A stretch of 64,000 bases of DNA, from the NCBI GenBank assembly GCA_020632635.1, contig JACKFE010000001.1:372001-436000 (forward strand), in the 5' to 3' direction. This DNA comes from Nitrospiraceae bacterium (GTDB lineage Bacteria > Nitrospirota > Nitrospiria > Nitrospirales > UBA8639). A program made the translations under genes and the position numbers. The notes under the pieces were generated by a model. That model was given only the letters and a program-made list of their open reading frames with translations. It had not been told where the DNA came from and did not search any database. Shown one piece after another: positions 15,794 to 23,745 of this stretch (its first letter is position 1; every line of letters begins with the position of its first letter).

Positions 15794-16192
15794 ATGCCTA
15801 TTCACTTCAACAACCTTTCCGTCACACTGATAACCCTGGCCCTTATGAATCCCTTGATGGGATGCACCACGACTCTTGTCAAAGACAAGACCCTTTCAGC
15901 CACAGAATCGCGCGTGCATTGTTCGGGAGAAAAATGGGTAGATGATTCATCCATTGCCGTTCTTCCCATTCCGGTCGTCGCGTTCTTCGTCCCCCAGGCT
16001 GACTTGCATGAGATTCAAGGAGAATCCACATTACAACAATGCGGGGAACCGGCACGAATGGTCAACCGGGAAGTGACTTTGAATCGGACAGCTTGCATTC
16101 CGGCTGGACTATCGAGAATCGTCACCCTTGGCATCTGGCAGTGGTGCCCTGTTCGAGTGAACTGGGATGCCGATGTCATCGTCCAAAATTAA
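15794..16192 (+). CDS. Cys-rich lipoprotein, hypothetical
   Basis: ATG at 15794 has AGGAGG upstream. Upstream readings of the same frame cross the repeat array and are rejected. The 132-aa product has lipobox LMGC (Cys24). Four more Cys residues (in VHCSGE, QQCGEP, TACIPA and WQWCPV) could form two disulfides. A second hydrophobic patch, IAVLPIPVVAFFVP, is notable. I do not recognise the family. It is the first gene after the PhoB-like array A, and the next lipoprotein gene follows after 31 nt. Confidence 0.68.
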   Translation: MPIHFNNLSVTLITLALMNPLMGCTTTLVKDKTLSATESRVHCSGEKWVDDSSIAVLPIPVVAFFVPQADLHEIQGESTLQQCGEPARMVNREVTLNRTACIPAGLSRIVTLGIWQWCPVRVNWDADVIVQN

Positions 16193-16223
16193 TATGCATA
16201 CCCAAACACAGGAGTCCTTCACC

Positions 16224-16652
16224 ATGAAAATAGGTCATACAGTTATGCTACCAATTATTCTATTGTGCTCACTGGGACTGTCCGGGTGCATCACTCGGCT
16301 ACACCCCAATGTGGTGGTCTATCCAAAAGACCATCAGGATGCGGTTCAAATTGCCAGGGACAAAGCCGATTGCCGGGCCTGGGCGGAAGAAGAGGCCGGA
16401 CTGGGTCCCTCTAGAGAAGTGGCGGCAGACGTTGGGATGAATACCGCTGTCGGAGCATTAGGAGGAGCTGCGGCAGGAGCCATCATTGGGGCTGCAGCAG
16501 GCGCTCCCGGAACGGGGGCTGCCGTCGGCGCTGCCGTGGGAGGAGTCGGGGGGGCTGGTATAGCCGGAGCTCACCATTACCTTCTTAGTTATGACGGATA
16601 CAATCGGGCTTACGCCGCATGCATGCAGACCAGAAATTACCTGGTGAACTAA
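16224..16652 (+). CDS. Glycine-zipper lipoprotein
   Basis: The 142-aa product starts at 16224 (AGGAGT upstream) and has lipobox LSGC (Cys22). A Gly/Ala-rich central stretch (about residues 70-115, GALGGAAAGAIIGAAAG pattern) is a glycine zipper that can insert in or span a membrane, as in SlyB/PcpY-like outer-membrane lipoproteins. The end, YDGYNRAYAACMQTRNY, is typical of this lipoprotein type. It is in the same transcription unit as the preceding lipoprotein. A small hairpin (CCTGAT/ATCAGG) follows its stop codon. Confidence 0.75.
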   Translation: MKIGHTVMLPIILLCSLGLSGCITRLHPNVVVYPKDHQDAVQIARDKADCRAWAEEEAGLGPSREVAADVGMNTAVGALGGAAAGAIIGAAAGAPGTGAAVGAAVGGVGGAGIAGAHHYLLSYDGYNRAYAACMQTRNYLVN

Positions 16653-16832
16653 GTCCTGATCCCCCATCAGGCATCACCTTGTTGTAGACACCCAGCAAGA
16701 TCGGAGTACGGAGAACCAATCAAACCGACATAACTGGAAAAATCCAGAAAGCTCACTTCAGAGACTGAATCTTATCTTGCCAGAGGTTCCGAAGCTCGTT
16801 ATGATGAAAAACTGCCCCCCTCATTTCATACC

Positions 16833-17420
16833 ATGAAATATTCTACGACCCTTCTCCTCGGTGTGGGACTCACGCTGACTTTTCTCTATGCCTGTGGGGC
16901 ATCGGTGCACCTCCCGATCTATCAAACGGAAACCGAATGGGTTCATCTTCAGGAATGGCCTAGTGGATATCCGGTCCAGACCAACCTCTCCCATCCTACA
17001 GACCTTGAACCAAGCATACTTCGGAACATCTTGCAACGCGTTCGATATCGACAAAGCACATTATTTACCTTTCATATGGGCCCCCCTCAACCCCTTTTTT
17101 CCCACTCCCAATTAACGCTACTGGCCTCAGAACTTTCCCAAGCTTTTGCCCAGGCACTTCCCGAAGAAGTGGTCGCCTTCAGAATCCGGCAGAATCCAGA
17201 CAGCACGTCCTATACGACAGGGTTCTGTTTCCTGTCTGACCATGAACTGCACCTGGTGATTCAGGAACGCGAACAACCCGACTATGAGAGCCCGGCCAAT
17301 CAATCGGGTCCACCGATGATGCGGTGGGAATTTGCCCTTCAGCAAGGCCAACGGCTCCTGACCTATCAGACACATTCAACGCATTATTTTCCTCATTGGC
17401 TTGTCACGTCTTTTCGCTAG
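16833..17420 (+). CDS. Hypothetical lipoprotein upstream of porin
   Basis: The 195-aa product has a signal peptide with Cys21 in FLYAC. The mature protein is mixed alpha/beta, with LTLLASELSQAFAQALPEEVVAF in the middle. I recognise no family. The stop codon is 9 nt before the porin start, so it is probably co-transcribed with the porin, the PstS-like gene and the two-component genes. Confidence 0.65.
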   Translation: MKYSTTLLLGVGLTLTFLYACGASVHLPIYQTETEWVHLQEWPSGYPVQTNLSHPTDLEPSILRNILQRVRYRQSTLFTFHMGPPQPLFSHSQLTLLASELSQAFAQALPEEVVAFRIRQNPDSTSYTTGFCFLSDHELHLVIQEREQPDYESPANQSGPPMMRWEFALQQGQRLLTYQTHSTHYFPHWLVTSFR

Positions 17421-17429
17421 AGGTCCGCT

Positions 17430-18716
17430 ATGCATTTCGCTCTTGAGATTTTTCGGTACCCCTTCCCGGTCTCAACAGCATTTCCGCTTACCCTGATCAC
17501 TCACGTCGGCCTTCGATTCCTCATCAGTGTACTCGTGATCCTGTGCACCCTACTGTCCCCGACAAGGGGATTGACAGCTGACAGATCTCAAATGCAGATG
17601 ATTGGGCCACAGGTCTCCCCAACGGAATCCTTGCAAGCGGAGGAAATCCAAGCCTTGAAAGACCGAGTAGAAGTTCTGGAAACCCAACAAAATTCTATCT
17701 TGGACGATCTGTCCCAACGCGTGATTCTTGGAGGATACGGGTCCGTCGAATTCGAATCATTTGGTGGCGCGAAAACTTCCTTTGAGGGAAAATTGGAAGT
17801 CCTTATTGCCGGACAAATTCACGATCGCATCCGCTTTTACAACGAGATTGACCTCGGCATTCCAGCGGGAGAAGCCCATGCGGAACAGGCTTACGTGGAT
17901 CTCTTGCTGGCCAAATGGATCAATTTGCGAGGAGGCGTGGTCCTTGTCCCTTTTGGAAAATGGAATCTTGATCACTTTGATCCAAGGCGAGACCTGACCG
18001 ATCGTCCTCTAGTCGCCCGGCAGATCGTTCCCACGACATGGGGAGACTTAGGAGCCAGCATTTTCGGGCTCATCCCGTGGACCCCCAGCCTAATCAGCAC
18101 CTATGAAGTCGCGGTTATTAATGGCCTCACCGATCAATTTTCCCCTACGACCGGAGGCCTCCAAGATGCCAAATCGCCATTAGGGCGCGATAACAATGGG
18201 CAAAAAGCCGTCGTGGGACGCGCCACCGTTAAATTCGCCGACCAATACGAAATCGGCCTCAGCGGCTATCGCGGAGCATCAAGTCCCAATAACGGCAAAA
18301 CGATTACCGGCGTTGATGTCGACCTGGAATTCAAGCCTCGTGGAATTCCGTTTTGGGAAGACTTCGAACTCAAAGGCGAATTGGCTAATTTTGAGATCAA
18401 CGGATCCAGTACTCCCTCTAGACTCTTTGGGCATTACATCCAGGTGAATTATCATTTTTGGCCGAGCCTGTTGAATCACACATTTTTAGGTGCCCCCTAT
18501 ACCCATCCCACCTTCACCCTCGTGGGCCGCTACGACCATGCCCGCATCTCCACCAGAGCCGGCACAGGGAATTTGACCGAGGATCGCTTCACCATTGGAC
18601 TCAATTATCGACCCATTGAAAATTACGTGATCAAAACCGAATATCAATTCAATGAGGGCGGTATCGAGCGGAAAAGTTGGAACGGGTTTATCGCCTCTAT
18701 CGCCTGGCTTTTTTAA
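17430..18716 (+). CDS. OprO/P-like porin with coiled-coil N-terminus
   Basis: The 428-aa protein has a long N-terminal export region (about 50 aa, so a later start is possible), a short coiled coil (LQAEEIQALKDRVEVLETQQ) and an outer-membrane barrel ending in WLF. RGGVVLVPFGKWNL and RDLTDRPLVARQIVP match the porin at 2683-4104, so the two are paralogues. The family includes phosphate- and pyrophosphate-selective porins. Location before a PstS-like gene and a PhoR-like kinase strengthens a link to phosphate uptake. Confidence 0.82.
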   Translation: MHFALEIFRYPFPVSTAFPLTLITHVGLRFLISVLVILCTLLSPTRGLTADRSQMQMIGPQVSPTESLQAEEIQALKDRVEVLETQQNSILDDLSQRVILGGYGSVEFESFGGAKTSFEGKLEVLIAGQIHDRIRFYNEIDLGIPAGEAHAEQAYVDLLLAKWINLRGGVVLVPFGKWNLDHFDPRRDLTDRPLVARQIVPTTWGDLGASIFGLIPWTPSLISTYEVAVINGLTDQFSPTTGGLQDAKSPLGRDNNGQKAVVGRATVKFADQYEIGLSGYRGASSPNNGKTITGVDVDLEFKPRGIPFWEDFELKGELANFEINGSSTPSRLFGHYIQVNYHFWPSLLNHTFLGAPYTHPTFTLVGRYDHARISTRAGTGNLTEDRFTIGLNYRPIENYVIKTEYQFNEGGIERKSWNGFIASIAWLF

Positions 18717-18733
18717 CCCTTGCGACTGCATAC

Positions 18734-19174
18734 ATGACCCGCAAGCTTTTCCATTCTCTTTTCGGACTCTTCCTCGCATGCCTCGTGGGTTTCCCAAACT
18801 CAGCGTGGGCAGAAGCTTTGGCCGTCATTGTCAATATCAAGAATCCGGTCACTTCCCTTACCCAAGCCTCGGTCGCGGCCATCTACCGCGGGGAAGAACT
18901 CCATTGGACTCACGGCAGCCGGATTAAGTTAGTCAATCGGGAGATCGGGTCCCCACTTCGTGAGACCTTTTATGAAAGGATCCTGAATGCCAGATCCGAT
19001 CAACAGTTTTTTAGACCAGGCACACCGGTAGCCGTCCAAAGCCTGATCCAACGATCCGACGAAGCCGTCATCCGATTTATCGGAGCCATTGAAGGAGCGA
19101 TTGGCTATGTGAAGATATCGTCGGTCAATGACAAGGTCAAAGTAGTTTTTCTTCTCGAAGAAAAGGGACCGTAA
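18734..19174 (+). CDS. Small PstS-like periplasmic binding protein
   Basis: ATG at 18734 lies 17 nt after the porin stop, and the frame continues upstream into the porin. The 146-aa product has a signal peptide (cleavage near AWAEA). AVIVNIKNPVTSLTQASVAAIYRGEELHW, then IGSPLRETFYERIL, and finally VIRFIGAIEGAIGYVKIS are the segments of PstS-like phosphate-binding proteins that contact substrate. It is about half the size of PstS, and no pstCAB genes are present. It is followed 5 nt later by a sensor kinase, so it may be a sensing rather than a transport protein. Confidence 0.78.
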   Translation: MTRKLFHSLFGLFLACLVGFPNSAWAEALAVIVNIKNPVTSLTQASVAAIYRGEELHWTHGSRIKLVNREIGSPLRETFYERILNARSDQQFFRPGTPVAVQSLIQRSDEAVIRFIGAIEGAIGYVKISSVNDKVKVVFLLEEKGP

Positions 19175-19179
19175 TCGCC

Positions 19180-22005
19180 ATGCATTTTCGGTTATGGCAT
19201 AAATTATTGATTATCGTGGGACTGATTTTAATCGGCGCGATTGGCGGACTTACCGTGTTCACGTACCACGCCACACGGGAAGCCATGTTCGAGGAATTCC
19301 ATATCCGGGGCAGGGAATTAGGAAAAGCCATTGCGTCGGAATCCATGAATTACTATCTCAATCAAGATGTTGAACGATTTACCACGCTCCTACAAACCCT
19401 CGGCGAAGCAGAAGGCGTGTTGGCAATTCTGGCGTATACGGGACAATCCGACTTGTGGGTGGAATCCTCAATTATCGAGTTAGCCCCATCAGAGCTGACG
19501 CTTACAGCCCCACCCCTTTTGGCCCACCGTGAATTTCAGTTAAAAACCGGCATGGGTGTCACGGAATTCTGGCAACCAGTCCCTATTCCATTTCCACCGA
19601 AACTCGAAGGTCCTCCGGAAACCCAAGGCTGGATCCGAGTCATCCTTGATCGGCATTCTCTTGAGACCAGGCTCTCCCTGCTGTTATGGCGAACGCTGGG
19701 AATCAGCGGGTTGACCATGCTGGGGGGAGCCGGATTGGTCCTGGTTATGCTTCGTCACTCCTTAAAAGTCGTCACCCCGCTGACACAGGCCACCCAACAA
19801 GTGGCAGCGGGACGCTTGGACATTTCGGTTCCTGTCCTCTCGCATGACGAATTAGGACAATTGGCAGCCGGTTTCAATCAAATGACCGACCGGCTCTATC
19901 AAACTACGGTGTCCAAAGACTACCTGGACAGCATCCTGAAATCGATGATGGACTGCCTCATTGTGATAGACAGGACAGGCGTAATTCAAACCCTGAACCA
20001 CGCGGCCGAACATCTTCTGAGATACACCTCCGCTGAACTCATCGGGCAACCTATCGCCAAGATCTTCCCGCCCATGCATAATCCCTTCACACCAGAAGGC
20101 ATCGATCACGTGCTCGTCCATGGCCGGTACGGCCATAAGGAATGTTCGTTTCTGACCAAGCATGGCACACTCATTCCCATCTTGCTCTCGGCATCCACCA
20201 TGCAGAAATCTGACGGCACCATTCGTGGCATTGCCTGCCTCGCTCAAGACATTACCATACGAAAAGAAGCTGAAGATCAATTGCGTTTCTCTCATGGTCT
20301 CCTGAAAACAATTGATACGGCCCAATCTCAATTCATCGCGGAACAAGATCCAGTGACGACGTTTCAAAAACTGTTGGATCAACTAATGGCCCTCACCCAA
20401 AGTCCGCTCGGATACATCGGAGAAATCGATCATGAGCGTGCCCGTTCGCCCTACCATACCGATCATGTCTTTCTGCATCGGCATCAGGGAAACCTTTTGG
20501 AGAAGCAAAACCCAGGCATGCAATACTCCCTCAAGGAAATCACGCAAATGCTTGAACGCTTCCACCAGTCTGCCTCACTTGGCCGTCCCACTATCTTTGA
20601 TAACAACACCCCCAACCCCAGGGAACAGCCCAATGACATCTGGCCAATACGGATAGATACGATCATCTGCCTCCCCTTCCATTCAGGCGAAAGCGTGGTC
20701 GGACTTCTCGCACTTGGTAATCGCCCGGAGGGATACCCCCAAACCCTCATTGATGATCTGCAACCGGTTCTGTCTACCTGTGGAAATCTTATTGAAGCCT
20801 TTCGAAACGAACAACGCCGTCTCTACATCGATCGGGCCTTGAGAGAAAGCATTGAACGATTTGACCTGGCGGTCCAGGGGAGCCGGGACGGCCTCTGGGA
20901 TGCCCGAGCGGTCACGGGAGATTTATTTCTTCCGACGACTCCAGTGTATTTTTCCCCTCGATTTAAGGCGTTGCTGGGGTTCTCCGATCATGAGTTTCCC
21001 AACGTCCTGGGTAGCTGGGCCACACGCCTCCATCCTGATGATCGGGAGAAAGCCATCCAAGACCTCAAAAACCATTTATTCGACCGGATACCATACGATA
21101 GTGAATACCGCATGCTTGATAAATCTGGCAATTGCCGATGGTTTTCCGGTCGCGGACAGGCGATTTGGGACGAAGCCGGCCAGCCGCTTCGTATTTCGGG
21201 GTCGTTCAGCGATATCACTGAACGCAAGCACGCACAAGCCGAATTGGAAAAAGCCAATGCACGGTTAAAAGAATTGGACCAATTGCGATCACAATTTTTT
21301 GCCGATATTAGCCATGAACTTCGCACCCCTCTCACCGTCATTCGAGGAGAAGCTGAGGTCACACTTCGCGGCAAAGATAAACCAACAGAAGATTACAAAA
21401 CGACCTTGCAACGTATTGTGCAATTGACCGATGAAGTGAATAAATTAGTCAGCGATCTCCTCTTTCTCGCCCGGTCAGAAACCGGCACGATTCAAATCAC
21501 GAAACACGAATTGGCTCTGGGTAAGCTCTTGCAAGATGTATTACCCGAAGCGCTTATCCTCGCTCGCAAGAAACACATTTTGATTAGTTTGGAAGAAACC
21601 AGCACCCCGATACGAATTCAGGGAGATGTCCAACGATTGAAGCAACTCTTGTTAATTCTCCTGGATAATGCCATCAAGTATTCCGACTCACAGAGTCAGA
21701 TTCGGATAGCCATCCATGTGGATGTCGCCTATGCGACCATTACCATCCAGGACCAGGGTCAAGGGATTGCCGAGCATGATCTTCCCCATATTTTTGAACG
21801 GTTTTATCGAGGTCACCGGGCACAGGGCCCCACCCAACCCGGAGCTGGCTTGGGATTAGCCATTGCCAAATGGATTACCGAAGCTCACGAAGGCCAAATC
21901 CAGCTGGCGAGCCAACCCGGGAAAGGCACTACCGTTACCCTTCGTTTCCCTCTTCACCCCTTACCTCATGAGGTTGAACATGCGGTTGCTACTCATCGAG
22001 GATGA
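19180..22005 (+). CDS. PhoR-like multi-sensor histidine kinase
   Basis: The 941-aa membrane kinase has TM1 (~9-31), a periplasmic domain, TM2 (~165-187), a HAMP domain (~188-241), PAS (~246-360), GAF (~375-540), a second PAS_3-type domain (~560-690), HisKA with SHELRTPLT (His712), and an HATPase_c domain (N box DNAIKYS, G box GAGLGLAIA). It autophosphorylates His712 and passes phosphate to a response regulator, most likely the one whose gene overlaps its end by 26 nt. The porin and PstS-like neighbours suggest a phosphate-type input, though the GAF and PAS domains allow others. Confidence 0.9.
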   Translation: MHFRLWHKLLIIVGLILIGAIGGLTVFTYHATREAMFEEFHIRGRELGKAIASESMNYYLNQDVERFTTLLQTLGEAEGVLAILAYTGQSDLWVESSIIELAPSELTLTAPPLLAHREFQLKTGMGVTEFWQPVPIPFPPKLEGPPETQGWIRVILDRHSLETRLSLLLWRTLGISGLTMLGGAGLVLVMLRHSLKVVTPLTQATQQVAAGRLDISVPVLSHDELGQLAAGFNQMTDRLYQTTVSKDYLDSILKSMMDCLIVIDRTGVIQTLNHAAEHLLRYTSAELIGQPIAKIFPPMHNPFTPEGIDHVLVHGRYGHKECSFLTKHGTLIPILLSASTMQKSDGTIRGIACLAQDITIRKEAEDQLRFSHGLLKTIDTAQSQFIAEQDPVTTFQKLLDQLMALTQSPLGYIGEIDHERARSPYHTDHVFLHRHQGNLLEKQNPGMQYSLKEITQMLERFHQSASLGRPTIFDNNTPNPREQPNDIWPIRIDTIICLPFHSGESVVGLLALGNRPEGYPQTLIDDLQPVLSTCGNLIEAFRNEQRRLYIDRALRESIERFDLAVQGSRDGLWDARAVTGDLFLPTTPVYFSPRFKALLGFSDHEFPNVLGSWATRLHPDDREKAIQDLKNHLFDRIPYDSEYRMLDKSGNCRWFSGRGQAIWDEAGQPLRISGSFSDITERKHAQAELEKANARLKELDQLRSQFFADISHELRTPLTVIRGEAEVTLRGKDKPTEDYKTTLQRIVQLTDEVNKLVSDLLFLARSETGTIQITKHELALGKLLQDVLPEALILARKKHILISLEETSTPIRIQGDVQRLKQLLLILLDNAIKYSDSQSQIRIAIHVDVAYATITIQDQGQGIAEHDLPHIFERFYRGHRAQGPTQPGAGLGLAIAKWITEAHEGQIQLASQPGKGTTVTLRFPLHPLPHEVEHAVATHRG

Positions 22006-22648
22006 TGAACGCATCATCCAATTCATCAAACGAGGCTTGGAGGCCGAAGGATTTTCCCTCGATGTCGCGACGACCGGTCCTCAAGGGTTGGCTCAAGGGA
22101 GGGGATCGTACGGACTGATCATTCTGGACTATCTCTTACCCACCTTAACTGGAAAAGAGATTTGTCACACCTTACGGCAGGAAGGCATTCAAACCCCGAT
22201 CCTGATGTTGACCGCGCGAGATACCCTTCAGGATAAAGTAGAGGGGCTTCGTATCGGCGCGGATGATTATTTGACCAAACCGTTTGCCTTTGAAGAACTG
22301 CTCGCGAGAATTCACGCCCTCATGAGGCGGGGCACCTACCAAGAACCCTCCACGATACTACAAGTGGATGACCTTCGGTTAAACAAAGACACTCGGGAAG
22401 TCACCCGAAACGGACAAATGATGTCCCTCACCGCAAAGGAATTTGCCTTATTGGAATTATTGATGTCTCACCCTAACCGTCCACTCAGCCGCACGATGAT
22501 CTTGGAGCAGGTATGGGGTCATCACCATGATACCCTCACGAATGTCGTGGATGTGTATATCCGGTATCTCCGGAATAAGATCGATAAAGGGTTTTCCCGC
22601 AAACTCATCCAAACCGTCCGGGATATCGGCTATAAAATTTCAGAGTAA
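21980..22648 (+). CDS. OmpR/PhoB-family response regulator 1
   Basis: The start at 21980 (MRLLLIEDDE) has TGAGG upstream; a Met 12 nt earlier is less likely. The 222-aa protein has a receiver domain with Asp50 as phospho-acceptor (LIILDYLLP), conserved Thr and Lys (MLTARD, LTKPFAF), and a C-terminal winged helix (LTAKEFALLELLMSHPNRPLSR...VDVYIRYLRNKID). It overlaps the kinase gene and so is its likely partner. It is nearly identical in layout to the next regulator gene. Its family binds 11-bp direct repeats, as found at three promoters in this window. Confidence 0.92.
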   Translation: MRLLLIEDDERIIQFIKRGLEAEGFSLDVATTGPQGLAQGRGSYGLIILDYLLPTLTGKEICHTLRQEGIQTPILMLTARDTLQDKVEGLRIGADDYLTKPFAFEELLARIHALMRRGTYQEPSTILQVDDLRLNKDTREVTRNGQMMSLTAKEFALLELLMSHPNRPLSRTMILEQVWGHHHDTLTNVVDVYIRYLRNKIDKGFSRKLIQTVRDIGYKISE

Positions 22649-22853
22649 GCGTTACTCCTTTTCTGATTCTCCCGGAATCCTGTCTTCTCCGTTTCCACCT
22701 CAAGGGCTTTCCCATAAGACCAGCCTTATTGCTCTTTTCTTTCAACGTATTTCATCGCCCTCGGACTCTCGAGTTTACGTTGCTCCGCATCGATCGTCTA
22801 ACTTTTATCATTCACGGATTGTTCGTGCATTGAAAAAGAGAGGAGGCTTTCGT
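22649..22853. other. Gap between the two regulator genes
   Basis: About 205 nt without a gene. TC-rich; the second regulator has an AGAGGAGG ribosome-binding site at its end. No terminator hairpin with a U-tract was seen, so the second gene may be read through from the first. Confidence 0.45.
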
Positions 22854-23522
22854 ATGAATGTGCTTGTTGTCGATGACGACCACCGAATCACCAATTTCGT
22901 CAAACGGGGCTTGGAAGCTGAAGGCTATCGTGTGGACGTGGCCTCAGATGGCAAACAAGGCTTGGAATATGGGAGGAATCCCTACAACCTGATCATTCTG
23001 GACCTGCTCCTTCCTGGCATGAACGGAACGGAAGTGTGCCAGTCCTTGCGAAACAATCATATCCAAACCCCCATCCTCATGCTGACCGCTCGCGACCGTC
23101 TTCAAGATAAGGTCGAAGGCTTTCGTCATGGCGCAGATGATTATCTCACCAAACCGTTCGCCTTCGAAGAATTACTGGCAAGAATGCACGCTCTCCTGAG
23201 ACGGGGTCTGTATCAAGAGCCATCCCTCCGTCTTCGGGTGGGAACCCTGTGCCTCAATAAAGAAACCCGTGAAGTCACACGGGATGACTCACCCATTACC
23301 CTCACGGCAAAAGAATTTGCCTTATTGGAATTTCTCATGGCCCATCCCAATCGCCCACTCAGTCGTACCATGATTCTGGAACAAGTCTGGGGATACCACC
23401 ACGATACGCTCACCAATGTCGTAGATGTCTATATCCGGTATCTTCGGAACAAAGTAGACAAAGCCTTTCCACAGAAACTCATCCAGACCGTTCGGGATAT
23501 CGGCTATAAAATTTCGGTTTAA
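22854..23522 (+). CDS. OmpR/PhoB-family response regulator 2
   Basis: The true start is 22854 (MNVLVVDDDH) behind AGAGGAGG; the frame runs open from 22527 within the preceding gene. The 222-aa product has phospho-acceptor Asp50 and a winged-helix domain. It matches regulator 1 along its full length, with most differences in the first third and in the linker. A tandem duplication followed by divergence is the simplest explanation. It sits between the PhoR-like kinase and a hybrid kinase, so it may answer to the second one. Confidence 0.92.
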   Translation: MNVLVVDDDHRITNFVKRGLEAEGYRVDVASDGKQGLEYGRNPYNLIILDLLLPGMNGTEVCQSLRNNHIQTPILMLTARDRLQDKVEGFRHGADDYLTKPFAFEELLARMHALLRRGLYQEPSLRLRVGTLCLNKETREVTRDDSPITLTAKEFALLEFLMAHPNRPLSRTMILEQVWGYHHDTLTNVVDVYIRYLRNKVDKAFPQKLIQTVRDIGYKISV

Positions 23523-23745
23523 CGAACGGTCCATCTCTTAGGAGGAGTAGGAAGAGTCTCTCCTCTTCCAATTATTCATCCCCACTCAATACACGGCATT
23601 CACATTGCCGTTGCACACCGACTCCCTTCCTTCTCTTTTTCCGACTTTCCGAGGCAGCTAGAATTTTTTGTGGAAGAAGACTACACTAATCTCATATTGG
23701 GTTCGTGATGGCTGTTCGGCGTTCCCAAGTCTTCATCAAAGAGCA

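Noticed and set aside
22527..22853. 109-residue N-terminal extension of regulator 2
   Set aside because: It lies in the C-terminal codons of regulator 1 and in non-coding sequence; the receiver domain begins at the ATG behind AGAGGAGG.
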